Below are positions 44,111-55,027 of a stretch of DNA of 64,000 nt, in pieces; the first letter of the stretch is position 1, and every line of letters begins with the position of its first letter. The translations under genes were made by a program, and so were the position numbers. The notes beneath the pieces are model-generated. The model searched no databases. It had not been told where the DNA came from and saw only the letters and a program-made list of their open reading frames with translations. This DNA is from Mytilus edulis (Eukaryota > Mollusca > Bivalvia > Mytilida > Mytilidae): assembly GCF_963676685.1 (NCBI RefSeq), contig NC_092354.1, positions 16,808,746 to 16,872,745 on the forward strand, written 5' to 3'.

Positions 44111-44490
44111 ATGAACAACAATTTGCATACAACTAAATATAATTCTAACACTGTTCGGTTTAATTTCCAGACATGCATATACATGTACATATATTGAAAT
44201 CTATATCATGGGGGGGAAGATTGGCATGGGGAAAAGTTACTATATGTATACGTATTGTCAACTTTCCGCAGGGGAAGAATGACAATGATCCAAAATCTCC
44301 CCGGGGGAAACATTGGCTCATGCCAGTCTTTCCCCGGGGGAAAAACTGGCATGGGGGAAGAATGGCTATATAACACCGGAATTGAGATGATCGGTAATGC
44401 TTGTTGAAATATTAAATATGACCCAGATAGTCGACGTTTTGAAGCCGACGGTCAGTGTGCCTGTAACTTATATTAGGAAGGGGTCTTATA

Positions 44491-44590
44491 NNNNNNNNNN
44501 NNNNNNNNNNNNNNNNNNNNNNNNNNNNNNNNNNNNNNNNNNNNNNNNNNNNNNNNNNNNNNNNNNNNNNNNNNNNNNNNNNNNNNNNNN
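44491..44590. other. Assembly gap (100 N)
   Basis: Exactly 100 N. It lies at the edge of a TCGTGGCCACGA array, a plausible reason for assembly failure. Confidence 0.99.
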
Positions 44591-44934
44591 GTATTATATT
44601 GGACCATTAGTCTCTTTTTTACTAATTCGTGGCCACGATCTACTTATTCGTTGCCACGATTTACTTATTCGTGGCCACGATTTACTTATTCGTGGCCACG
44701 ATTTACTTATTCGTGGCCACGATTTACTTATTCGTGCCACGATCTACTTATTCGTTGCCACGATTTACTTATTCGTTGCCACGATCTACTTATTCGTTGC
44801 CACGATTTACTTATTCGTTGCCACGATCTACTTATTCGTTGCCACGATTTACTTATTCGTGGCCACGATTTACAAAGTGGTGGCCACGATTTACAAAGTT
44901 GTTGCCTGGAGTTGTAAAATATATTACATATATG

Positions 44935-45215
44935 CAATTTTGCGCCTGTCCCAAGTCATGAACCTCTGGCTCTGGCCTTTGTTAGTCTTGTATGATTTTT
45001 AATTTTAGTTTCTTGTGTATGATTCGGAGTTTAGTATGACGTCCATTATCACTGTACTAGTATACATAATTTTTAAGGGGCCAGCTGAAGGACGCCTACG
45101 GGTGCGGGAGTTTCTCGCTACATTGAAGACCCATTGGTGGCCTTCGGCTGTTGTCTGCTCTATGGTCGGGTTGTTGTCGCTTTGACACATTCCCCATTTC
45201 CTTTCTCAATTTATA
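44935..45215 (+). mobile_element. TATGCGTTTAC-type dispersed element, 5' truncated
   Basis: Starts within the element at TTTTGCGCCTGTCCCAAGTC and ends GACACATTCCCCATTTCC, CTTTCTCAATTTATA. It lies between the two inverted arrays. Confidence 0.75.
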
Positions 45216-45266
45216 TAATCATTCTCAAAATGCAATAATTGTATTTTTACAAGACCTATTTTATTA

Positions 45267-45465
45267 CATGATCTGGGACTAATGGCATCTATCTCAAAGT
45301 CCAAACATACATGGGACCAATGGCATCTATCTCAAAGTCCAAACATACATGGGACTAATGGCATCTATCTCAAAGTCCAAACATACATGGGACTAATGGC
45401 ATCTATCTCAAAGTCCAAACATACATGGGACTAATGGCATCTATCTCAAAGTCCAAACATACAGT
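45267..45465 (+). repeat. 38-bp minisatellite, about 5 copies
   Basis: Units of TGGGACTAATGGCATCTATC followed by TCAAAGTCCAAACATACA, almost identical to each other, hence recently amplified. Confidence 0.9.
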
Positions 45466-45469
45466 AAAT

Positions 45470-45840
45470 TATTATAAGATATTTTTATTCAATTTAAGGG
45501 CCCATGAAGAACATAATTTATTACAATGATTTTTATAATTGTTACAATAATGTTGACATAAGTTCTCATTTTTTTGTCATTTCCGACCGGGTCCCGCTAG
45601 ACCTCATTTCCCGTTTTCACGACACAATAATTTGACTTTCACGTGTTACGCTTACACAAAATTGGCAATCCCGCGTCACACTTAGACCCCAACGAGACCC
45701 ACTTATATTAATAAATTTATTTTTTTAATTACCACATATGCATGAGTCACCATTTATCAGGACATAAAATATAAAAAATATGTTGATTGTTTTACGGTTG
45801 ACCAGTGGCAAATATTTCACGCATGTTTAGGACAAATATA
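45470..45840. other. No gene seen
   Basis: AT-rich; contains GACCGGGTCCCGCTAGACC near 45586 with no recognised role. Confidence 0.4.
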
Positions 45841-46229
45841 ATAGAGATCAAAGGATAAAGAATAGAGTGAAATGGTAAAAAATAAAAGATATAGAATTAT
45901 AGAGACATTGATCTGACCCCCCCCCCCCTCCCCGAACACACACACACACAACATAGACATTACTGTCAATACTCTCATATATACATCTCTATACAAATAT
46001 CTGAATTTGGTTTCCTGGAGCCACGAATTAGTTATTCGTGTCCACGAAAAAGTAACTAGTGGCCACGAAGAAGCAAGTCGTGGACACGGATAAGTAAGTC
46101 GTGGCCACAAATTTGTAAATCAATGCCATGGACAAGTAAGTCGTGGCCACGAATTAGTAACTCGTGGCCACGAATAAATATGTCGTGGTCACGGATAAGT
46201 AACTCGTGGCCATGACTAATAATTTTTTT

Positions 46230-47555
46230 TCTAGAGCATGGAATGACCCAAATAAGCTTTCATAAGCCATTGAAAATTTGGCTGGAAATAATTTTCTCTA
46301 GACTTTTCATACATCTATATATAACATTGTCACATTTTCCTTTCAAAAGTTTAAAGGGAAAAACCAAGGAATGTATAGGAACTTCAAATATGGCTTTTTA
46401 AACGTTATGTAATTAAATTATATGAAAAAAAAGCAAGTAAAGTAGGGGTTAGTGGGGAAATTTTCAAGCCAGTTAATGGCACTACATGGATAAAAGCAGA
46501 CGATTCCGAATATCATGGCTTCAAAAATATAATTTCTAAAATTCAAAAACAAGAGGATCGACCATCCTTAGCATCTCGTTCCTAATGAATTATGATAATT
46601 TGTCAGATATATATTTATAAGTTAGCCGCAAGATGTCTGATTTCATACATGTTATGAAGTACAAAGGATATCAGTAAAGAATATGCATAATTTATACAGA
46701 CTCGTTTATCTAGTTTGCCATTCATAACACTTAAGTAAGTCAATGTGGTCACTAGAAATGGTCTAGACAGCCATAAAAGTTAATTTATCGTCATTTTTGA
46801 CCAAGATTTCAGATACTTTAGTACATATAACATGTATAACAACAGAGCATGCGCAATAACTGTGTCATGAAAGTAGAACAAAAATGTGACAGCGAAAAAG
46901 AGTTACTTACAAGGCCATTTTGTTTTCTTGTTCAGTGCATCAATTTTGTGATTTCAGGGCTTTTTTTAATTAGCTCATTATTGAAGGCCGTACGGTTACC
47001 TATAGTTTTTATTTCTGTGTCATTTTGTCATTTGTGGACAGTTGAATTTCATTGACAATCATACCTCTTCTTCTTTTTTATACTTACTAAAATTCTCCGT
47101 TTATAAATTTTGAAATTATAAAGAAACTATACGGTTTCAACTCCCTTAGGCACAGTTGACTTGGGATTGATATGACTAAATAAATTTTTAAACCGTACTT
47201 TTAGGTCATATTGATCTTGAAATACATTCGTGGCTTTCAAATATTTTGCTCACGGTGATTGTTCCTGATGAAGATAAATGCAGAAAAGAGCTTCAAACGC
47301 ATGAAATTAATAATGTGTTGTATTCATTTATTTTATTAAACATTTATGATAAATTATATATTTATTTCTTCCAAATGAAAGATTTCAAAACGAAAGATGC
47401 CAAAAAAAAATCGAATATTTTTTTAATTTAATTCAATTGTATAGCGCTTTTCTTGATTTACCTTGTAAACTAAAAAAACTTCAATGCATCTCGTGTTCTT
47501 TTACTGTTTGTTAAAAATACCACCGATGACAAATTTGAATACGTGGCTGTATCTT
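46230..47555. other. No gene seen
   Basis: AT-rich. A dispersed-repeat-like fragment near 46970-47070 (TTGAAGGCCGTACGGTTACC) is the only familiar text. No coding signal. Confidence 0.4.
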
Positions 47556-47558
47556 TGG

Positions 47559-47716
47559 CAGAGGCGGATTTACTGAGGAGGGGCAAGGGGCCCTCCACCC
47601 TTTTCTGGAAAAAATTTGGTTGCTTGTATAGGGAATCACTGAAGCATGACCGGAGCGGGCCCCCTCTTCGGCATTCAGTGGACCCCCACTTATGAAAAAT
47701 TCTGCATCCGCCACTG
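47559..47716. mobile_element. CAGAGGCGGATT MITE (about 158 bp)
   Basis: Ends CAGAGGCGGATTTACTGAGG and CTGCATCCGCCACTG. Flanks TTTGG and TTTGT match at four of five positions. The interior (GGAAAAAATTTGGTTGCTTG, then GGGAATCACTGAAGCATGAC) is nearly identical to the copy at 55107-55251. Confidence 0.8.
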
Positions 47717-47771
47717 TTTGTTTTATGTGAAGCAAAATTGTTACAATAGTTATCAAAAGTTCCACGATTAC

Positions 47772-47825
47772 AATTTCATACGCCAGACGCGCGTTTCGTC
47801 TACAAAAGACTCATCAGTGACGTTC
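47772..47825 (-). ncRNA. Hammerhead-ribozyme-like motif, best copy
   Basis: Minus strand: CTGATGA; stem II GTCT-TTTGT-AGAC (4 bp); GAAA; stem III ACGC-GCGTCTG-GCGT (4 Watson-Crick pairs); cleavage position after the A of GTA; then TGA pairing with TCA before CTGATGA as a 3-bp stem I. All core bases of the hammerhead consensus are present in the right order. Stem I is very short, so activity is uncertain. Confidence 0.55.
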
Positions 47826-47839
47826 AGATCAAAATAGTT

Positions 47840-48445
47840 ATTACGCCAAACAAGTACAAAGTTTAACAAAGTGTCTGACATCTCTCTCTCATATTATTTT
47901 GTTACATTCTTCGCAAAATGACTAGTAGATCTATGACAAAGAGGTCACTTAAATTACCGGGTAACCTTATTTTCAGACCGCAAAGGTCATGTATGACAGA
48001 TTAAAGACTTAGAAAGATATTAAACTGGTCATTGGGTCATCGATGGGAAACCATTGTAATTTTTGTTCTTTGTAAATTGAACCGTTTCAAGACCGCAAAA
48101 GTCATCTATGCATGAAAGATTACAGACTTAAAAGGATATTAACCAATAATAGGGTCATCGATGGAATTTTTGGTTTTTCTGTAGCTAGGCGTTTTGTTTT
48201 TAGTAATTAGAATTTAAACAAGATAGAATCGGCAATTTCCTTTAAACATATTATTCAAGTTATCATTTTAAAATCAAACTCAAAAAAAAAAAGAAAAAGG
48301 AGTAGGTCCAGAAAGACCCCTTTTTGGCCCCAAAATATAGCAGTTTTACAAAATTGTTAAACTGAAAACTTTCAGCTATTTATTGGGAAGTAGAATACTT
48401 CTGTTACATAAATATGGACTGTTTTTGACAACACAATATAGATGT
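47840..48445. other. No gene seen
   Basis: Contains an imperfect duplicate of CCGCAAAGGTCATGTATG near 47980 and CCGCAAAAGTCATCTATG near 48095 (period about 115 bp). No gene. Confidence 0.4.
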
Positions 48446-48458
48446 ATCGGGTACTAGC

Positions 48459-49740
48459 CCAGATAGCAATACTTTGTTGGGCCAACATTGGTGATTGGTT
48501 GGCACAGTTGGTAAATAGTTGGCGTTGGCAGCACAACAAGAAACCGACGTTGGCCCAACAAAACTCAGCCAACAGTTATTTTGACACTATTGGCCCCTTG
48601 TTGGCCCAACGACTTTCCACCAACTGTCATTTTGGTGTTATTGGCCCAGTGTTGGCCCAACATTTGCTTACCAACTGTTATTTTTAAAGTAGCTTGCCCA
48701 ACGATATTTGACTTACGTTATCCATTGGTTCAGTGTAAGATCTTCTGACTGAAATTACTGAACCAATTTTATTCGAATTTTAATTGAATGATTCTATCAG
48801 TCTATGTTATCGTAGAGAATATAGATTGTGTTTGAAGGGCATTGAGGACTTAGTAAAAAATCAAATAATAAAGTCTTCCCAAATAACTATTTTAAACCGT
48901 CTGTGCCAAGAGCTAGAAAATTCTTAGTATTTTGAATAATTCAAAAGTTTTTAAAACAGTATATTTATAAAAAAAAAAAAAAAAACATATCATTGATATT
49001 TCATGACAATATTGAAATATGAGCCAACATTGTGCCAACAATATGCCAACGTATTAAGTTCTTATCTCCCCGTATTATACCACAGATTTTTTTTTTTTTT
49101 TTTAGATATTATTTCAAAGTGCAAACCAAAAAATGTGCTCTTCATTCTCTTTATCTAATATTTTCAAATCTGTGTATTCATTTAAATGTATTTATCTTAA
49201 TGATTGAATAATTTTATGCACAAACAAAAAATACTTAAAACCAGCCCAAAAAAACAAATAAAATTTGAATATAGTTTCTGCAAGTTCTGTTAAACCAATC
49301 AACTGAACTCAGCTGCTCATTTGACACGAGTGTGTTATCACACTCTCCACATGACAGCCGAGATTAACCTGCCAATATAGTATACATTAGATACTTAAGA
49401 TAAATATTTCTTAATACATAACATGAAATGCATGAAAAACATATTTGACAGACTGAAGCCATCGTTGGCATACTGCTATTCGACCAACAGTGGTCCAACA
49501 TAATTTTAAAACTAGACGACGTTGGTAGACTGTTGGCAAACAGTTGACATTGTTGGCAGATTGTTGGCAAATAGTTAACCTTGTTGGCATACTGATGTTG
49601 GGCCAACAAAGACCCAACATGTTGGGCCAACTGAGGGCCGATGAGCAAAATGACGTTGGCCCAACATAGTTTTCCAACATTGGCCCAACAATGTTGCCAA
49701 CAGAATGCCAATATTGGCCCAACACATGTTTGCTATCTGG
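48459..49740. mobile_element. Fold-back element with CCAGATAGCAA ends and TTGGCCCAAC repeats (1.28 kb)
   Basis: Exact terminal inverted repeats CCAGATAGCAA and TTGCTATCTGG. Both arms (48470-48700; 49450-49729) are irregular repeats of TTGGCCCAAC, TTGGCAAACAG and similar; the middle is AT-rich with long A/T runs. AGC occurs at both junctions (48456-48458; 49742-49744), suggesting a 3-bp duplication. It has split the left target duplication of the tiny element at 49745-49803 from its body. Open frames in the arms are not genes. Confidence 0.8.
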
Positions 49741-49744
49741 GAGC

Positions 49745-49803
49745 CAATCGGCAATCCTCGGGTGAATCCGCTTCTCTCGGAATCGGCCGAGTTATGACGA
49801 TTG
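49745..49803 (+). mobile_element. Ultra-short palindromic element, copy 3 (59 bp)
   Basis: CAATCGGCAATCCTCGG at the left, GAGTTATGACGATTG at the right, inner arms GAATCCG/CGGAATC. The right direct repeat GGGTACTAGC (49804-49813) has its partner at 48449-48458, on the far side of the fold-back element at 48459-49740. The terminal pair CAATCG/CGATTG differs from copy 1 (CATTCG/CGAATG) but both pair perfectly. Confidence 0.8.
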
Positions 49804-49904
49804 GGGTACTAGCATCAAATAGTCATGCTAAATTACTGAAGTCTTCACAATTTTAGCATTTGAATTGGTTTCCGTCTTAAATGGTAGTGGCTGCATTCGG
49901 TGTG

Positions 49905-50165
49905 TTCATTCTTAATTATTCTTTATTCACTTTGTCAATTATTTTCTATTCTTTATATTTAATCACCTCATTTTTCTCTTTTTTATTTTGTTTTAATCAA
50001 TTGTAAATTTTTCTATTCTTTATAGTTTAGGACCGCATCCTTTCTCTTATATTGTTTAAACCTATTCCAATTTTTCTATTCTTTATTTTTTGACCGCTTA
50101 TATTCTCTTTTCTTTTAATCTCATCCGCACCATCATATTTATAAGCGGGGGTGTCAAGCCTGGCC
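49905..50165 (+). repeat. TTCTCTATTCTTTAT-type pyrimidine-rich repeat
   Basis: Repeated TTTTTCTATTCTTTAT with spacers such as GACCGCATCC; about five irregular units. Also seen at 29160 and 63215. Confidence 0.55.
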
Positions 50166-50409
50166 TCATTTCAACCTCTTCCGGTGACATAGATTTATAT
50201 GAGATAAATCAACAGGGGCACATATAAAATGTACTAAATTTGCTGCAGCTTAAGTGTTAATATGGTGTTATAAGCATAAGAGATTCAAGTCCACTTCTTC
50301 TCTGAATAACTTCTCCAAAAAACCATCATGGTCAATATTAAGTTTGAACCAAAGTTGAAAAAATAGTTCATGTTATATACTTTTGTAGTTTTACATTCTC
50401 TTTTGTTTG

Positions 50410-50690
50410 CTAAGGGAGCTACCATTTGATTTTTATGGGGGGGGGGGGGGGGGGGGCTAGGATGAAATTTGAAAAAAAATAGACAGGACAGGAGTTTTGA
50501 GTAAAAAAAGGCAGGATGAGACACTTGCAAAAAAAAAGTCTGGACGACAATTTAGGTAAAAAAAAGTCAGGATAAACTAAAAAAAAAGAGGCAGGACCGA
50601 ACAGAGTGAAAAATAAAAAGGCAGGACAGAGATTACAGCTAAAAAAAAATGCAGGACAAAATTTTTCATCCTAGCCCCTGGGACGAGGTG
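50410..50690. mobile_element. GCTACCATTTGATTTTTATGGG-ended element, long copy
   Basis: Left AAGGGAGCTACCATTTGATT, TTTATGGGG and a run of about 20 G, then CTAGGATGAAATTTG; interior of AAAAAAAGNCAGGANNNA units; right TTTTTCATCCTAGCCCCTGG. The right outermost TIR is truncated. Confidence 0.75.
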
Positions 50691-50699
50691 GGATTTAAC

Positions 50700-50950
50700 C
50701 CTTTTTATAAGTAGAGCGTGTTGTTGTTGTTGTTGTTGTGTATCTTTCCTCCACTGTCTGGAGAACTGTAGTCATGGTCAAATTATTGTATGTTAGCCAT
50801 ACAAAGTGTAACGGGAAAATAACCTTTTTTTCGTAAATGGGGTGAGTTGGTGAAAAGTAGGGCGATTTGGGTATGTGGCGATTTTGCAGTGTGGCTAGTT
50901 TTTCTTTCTTCATGTTAACGTTGGTTTCTTTCCCTTGACTTATTTTCCCC
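50700..50950. repeat. GTTGTT microsatellite and flanks
   Basis: (GTT)n at 50718-50740. The 72-residue minus frame over it is Thr-repeat by-product. No gene. Confidence 0.6.
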
Positions 50951-51086
50951 TTGAAGAGAATAGTGACATAATGTAAGTTTTTAAATAAACAACGCTATAT
51001 CTTATTTTTTTACTAACGGAATTGATGAATATACTATTAGGATAGCACCTATGCCGACCCGAAAACTGAGAAACCCTCGTTTAGAC

Positions 51087-51139
51087 CTCAGACTACTATA
51101 ACACATCACATTGTACCATATGTGTTATAGTAGTCTCAG
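51087..51139. mobile_element. Ultra-short palindrome, copy B (53 bp)
   Basis: CTCAGACTACTATAACACAT on the left and ATGTGTTATAGTAGTCTCAG on the right (one mismatch at position 3). TTTAGAC occurs at 51080-51086 and 51141-51147 (one extra T at the right junction). Same family as 18871-18920. Confidence 0.7.
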
Positions 51140-51283
51140 TTTTAGACCTATTTGGTATTTTGAGAGGGTAAATAACATATTTCCATTGGATGTTGGATGT
51201 GTACGGACATTGATAATTTTTTTAGTCTTAGATCATGATGCATGTTTTTTTTTTCAGTTGATAGTGGCTTTAAACGGGGTCGC

Positions 51284-51475
51284 CCTGATATTCCGACACC
51301 CTGTTAGTCCGACACCCCATTAGTCCGACACCTCATTGGTCCGACACCCCAATAGTCCGACACACCATTAGTCCGACACCCCATTGGTCCGACACCCCAA
51401 TAGTCCGACACACCATTAGTCCGACACCCCATTGGTCCGATACCCCAATAGTCCGAAACACCAATAGTCCGACAA
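51284..51475 (+). repeat. 16-bp CCGACACCCCATTAGT array with 48-bp higher-order unit
   Basis: Twelve 16-bp units. Variants CCATTAGT, CCATTGGT and CCAATAGT cycle in threes, forming a 48-bp higher-order repeat. The minus frames (GVSDQWGVG-like) come from the 48-bp period. Confidence 0.9.
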
Positions 51476-51489
51476 AGGTAAATACCGCC

Positions 51490-52730
51490 GAAATACAAAG
51501 GTTAGAGAATAATTGCAAACAGTATAAAGAAAAGAGAAAATTGCATATCAATTAAAGAATATCTATATGAACGACCCCTCCCAAAATCCCTACACTCCTT
51601 CGTAGAATCTTGATATTTGAACTACTCTTGCTTATGAGTATATCACAGAAACAGAAAATATCATGTCACCTGTTTGAAATTACTATTGAAGAAGTACCAT
51701 GACTTAGTCCATATAAGAAAAACCAAGGTCCTTGAAAGTTTTGGTAAACTAATTTAAGATATATGTTCTATATGGGAACACATTCTACTAAAAAATAAAT
51801 GTCATCAGCAGTCTCTAATCATAATGAATCGTGTACACGTGATAAGGTCTCGGATACAGTCAAAACTGGAAAAACAGTCAGTGATATTGTTTGCCTTAAA
51901 TTAGTGGAGAATAAAGGCTTTTTCCCCTGGAGAAGAATCCCAATTTGAAAAAAAAATGGCTTTAAATTATTCCCAAAAAGACAATTTGTTTCCCAAACAG
52001 TGCTGTCTCAGTAGAAATTGTGCATGAATATAAACTGAAAAACATTTATTTAAACATTTTTCAAGCCTAAAATGACTATATTTGCAGATTTGAGGGTCTA
52101 TTTATGTATCATCACTGACAAAATGAGGTCTTATTTTAAAGCAGGGTTTGACTCTTGAAAATGGCTCTGTAAATTGAAGTTTCAGTCAAATTCATGGTTG
52201 ATTTTAAATTTCCCAATTTGATAAAAAATGACGCATATTTTCCCAATAAAAAAGGGTAGAGGTAGTTTTGAAAAAAGCCAACAATATCACTGACATTCAT
52301 TTTACCATAAAGAAGGACTATTAATTCCAACCATTACTATTTCAATTCAATAAACTTAAACATATATATACAGTACACAAACTTAATTAGCGAACACTGA
52401 GAGCCATGGCGAGTGTGTTTAAGTTTATAACATCTATGGTGAAATTGTCCAATCGGTAATTATCTTTCTATGCAAAGAAGACTTGATTAAGGTTGAAACT
52501 TCGATATAAATGGATGAAATGTGCTGTCAGAATGAACATGAACTGAATAGTCATGAAACATTTGCCACTGGACATAAGACAAAAATTAACTACCAATCAT
52601 GTATTCAAACCGTCATGTCCATGAATAATGACATATATAAGCAACAATATTTGTAATTGCCCATAAAGCAACAAACTTTCTGTAATTATATTTTAGTTAT
52701 TTTCAATTGTGTTCTTTGTTGCATCTTTTA
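51490..52730. other. No gene seen
   Basis: AT-rich sequence with no supported feature. Confidence 0.4.
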
Positions 52731-52733
52731 ATA

Positions 52734-53008
52734 AGGTGGTACCTAACACTACAGGGAGATAACTCTGTAAAATCAGCCAAACGTTTTAATAACGTTGCGT
52801 TGTTAAGAGAATATTAAGCTTCTCAATGGTCAAAATTAGTGTTTGTCAAACTGCTATATAACCAGTGTAATTTTTCTGATAAAACGGTTGTTTCAAATTT
52901 TTTAATTTTTTAATATTTTTGTCAAAGTGTCAAAGTAAATACTTTGTAAAAATTTTATGAAAATTAAACGAGACAAATTGATTTTAGTGAAAGTGTTAAG
53001 TACCACCT
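52734..53008 (-). mobile_element. AGGTGGTACCTAACAC MITE, copy 3 (275 bp)
   Basis: AGGTGGTACCTAACACTACA to AAGTGTTAAGTACCACCT, TA at both sides (52732-52733; 53009-53010). Both inverted repeats are nearly intact. The left junction reads ATA rather than TTA, which favours a TA over a TTAA target. Confidence 0.85.
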
Positions 53009-53019
53009 TAAAAACACAA

Positions 53020-54205
53020 CTTATGGCTGGTCTTTTAAACAAACCAGGCAAACATGCGACATGAAAATAAATCTAGCTACAAACTCCACTTCTCTTGACA
53101 TTGACACTGTTACAGGAATGTACTTGTTTTCATTATTTATTTTTACCAGTACATTTTTGGCTGATTTTTTACGGAGAACGCACCAAACTTTACAAAGTTC
53201 TGTTTGGTTCACCCCTATTTTAAGTGTTTAATGTATTTGCTTTAAATAATTCACTCTTCAATAAGTACAAATATTGTTGCATAAAGACAAACTAAACTTA
53301 AATGTTCTCAAACAAATTCTGTACACCACACTGAATCAACTTCGAATCTTGCATACAAACTTTTATTCAGCATGTTCAGTAAAGCATAATTGGAGCCTTA
53401 ACTTTCTTATTTCCCTCCTTTGGGAGAAACACAAAGTAGCGTATCGCCATGTTAGTTATTCGACAAAACTTCAAAAAGTACATTTAGTTTTACAAAATGT
53501 TCGCTACTCGGCACCTTAGTCAGATTTTCTGTATTTGGTTTGAGTAAATATATGCCATTACTTTCACTAACACCAACCAACCTTGATATTCCTAAGTTGC
53601 AGTACCTGTTCTCAGTCATTCGATGGACAAGGTCAATGAGTTTTGATATCTATCTAAAATTAAAGTGGGAATAGAATTATGGTCACTTTTGCCTTTTTCC
53701 AACTACTAGTAGCAGTAAACCCTGGGTGCATGGGACGTCCGTTTGATTGGTTGAGGTATATAATTTTCCACAAAAGTCAGAGTGGTGACGTTTTATTCGA
53801 TGCCTCGTATAGAGAGAGTACCACGCTCTCTGCAGGTTAAGAAACATTGCAACAAATCTATGAGGGGTTGTCGGTAGCCTTTTGTCTGAGCCTGTTGCAA
53901 GGCAAATGTTTGTCCCTATTCAATATACGTTTATCATCCAGCAGCACTCCAAGTTTCATTGACCTTTTTACCCCTGATGGTATCTATTACAGAACTTGTC
54001 TATTGTACTTATTAAATTGTTTTCACATGTAATATTTGTCACTGGACATTAAGCAAATTTATAATATTGTGAGTACTTCATGAATTACGTTATTATAATT
54101 ATGAGGACTCTCAGGAGGATTAGTTTTAACTAATGATATTATTCTCTTGAAATGAAGATAATGTATTTCTTCGATCATTTTTCCTAATGTGCTTTGTCTA
54201 TTATA
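53020..54205. other. No gene seen
   Basis: No open frame with protein-like sequence and no repeat family recognised, apart from CACTGGACAT-type relics near 54040. Confidence 0.4.
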
Positions 54206-54215
54206 TATGCATTTT

Positions 54216-54870
54216 CAGCTCATCTGGCCCATCACTTGGCATCCGTCGACCGGCGTTGTCCGTTAACTTTTACAAAAACCTTCTCCTCTGAACCTACTGG
54301 GCCAAATTTCAAATTCAACCAAATTTGGCCACAATCATCATTTAGGTATCAGCTAATGTAGTTTAAAACATGTGTCCGATGAACGGGCAATCAACCAAGG
54401 CGGTGGCTGGCATGGTTAAAAATAGAAAATAGGGGTAAAATGTAGATTCTGGAATATGTCTTTAAATCCAAAGCATTTAGAGCAAATCTGAAATGGGTTA
54501 AAATTGTTTACTAGACAATGCTAGAACAAGATCTACCTGCCCTGAAATTTTCAGACAAATCGTACAACCCTTTGTTGGGTTGCTGCAACTGAAATTTGTA
54601 AATTTAAAGGAAATTTTGCAGTTTTAGGTAATGATCTTAAAAATTATGATAGATAGAGCTAAACTGTACGATCTACAAAGTCAAACATGACCAAAATGGT
54701 CAATTGACCCCTTGATTTTTCTTCTCCTCTGAAATTACCGAGGAAAATTTAACCAAACTTGGCCACAATCAGCATTATGGTATCTAGTTTTAGAAATGTG
54801 TTTGGTGACCCTGCCATCCAACCAACATGGCAGACATGGCATGAAATATAACAAAGAGGGGAAATACAAT
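54216..54870 (+). repeat. AGCTCA-type dispersed repeat, diverged
   Basis: CAGCTCATCTGGCCCATCAC, TTCTCCTCTGAACCTACTGG, CAAAGCATTTAGAGCAAATC and GTTGGGTTGCTGCAACTGAA. Same family as 1-845 and 61710-62984, with more substitutions. Confidence 0.75.
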
Positions 54871-55027
54871 TTTTGACTTACATTTTCTGAAACTAAAGCA
54901 AAAGAATAACGGTTGCATTATTGCACCAAAAACTTTTTCAACTACTAGTCCGAAGACCAATATTCTGACATTTTTCTTATTGGTCCAAACAAAATTTTGC
55001 AAAAACTTATTAGTCTGAATGAAATTT

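Larger units (their letters stand above)
41764..44377. mobile_element. Composite fold-back element (2.6 kb) with 10-bp target duplication
   Basis: Two inverted modules abut at 42685/42686. Module I (41765-42685) begins GGTCCTACTAAAA and ends TTTTTAGTAGGACC; its arms are GCGCCCGGGG-type arrays. Module II (42686-44377) begins GGTGTCCTATAGCCATTC and ends GAATGGCTATATAACACC; its arms are CCCCATGCCA/TTTCCCCGGGG repeats. The direct repeat GGAATTGAGA lies outside the whole unit only (41754-41763; 44378-44387), so both modules moved together or one jumped into the edge of the other. 9-11 bp duplications are typical of Mutator-like transposases, to which fold-back elements have been linked. No transposase is present. 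Confidence 0.8.
44629..46225. mobile_element. Fold-back-like element with inverted TCGTGGCCACGA arrays
   Basis: The left array (44629-44890) has about twelve 21-bp units CGTGGCCACGATTTACTTATT. The right array (46015-46225) has about eight units of 24 bp in inverse orientation (AATTAGTAACTCGTGGCCAC). Outer ends TTTACTAATTCGTGGCCACG and GTGGCCATGACTAATAATTT mirror each other. Each unit holds the perfect palindrome TCGTGGCCACGA. The interior contains two other repeats. The gap obscures the left flank, so no target duplication can be tested. Confidence 0.65.

Noticed and set aside
44397-45002. 201-codon frame crossing the second gap
   Set aside because: It runs through 100 N and then a 21-bp array; translation is DLLIRGH repeats.
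48442-49856. Several 70-115 codon frames in the TTGGCCCAAC region
   Set aside because: They lie in fold-back arms; translations are repeats of inverted arm text.
51304-51551. Minus-strand frames GVSDQWGVG
   Set aside because: Produced by the 48-bp higher-order minisatellite.
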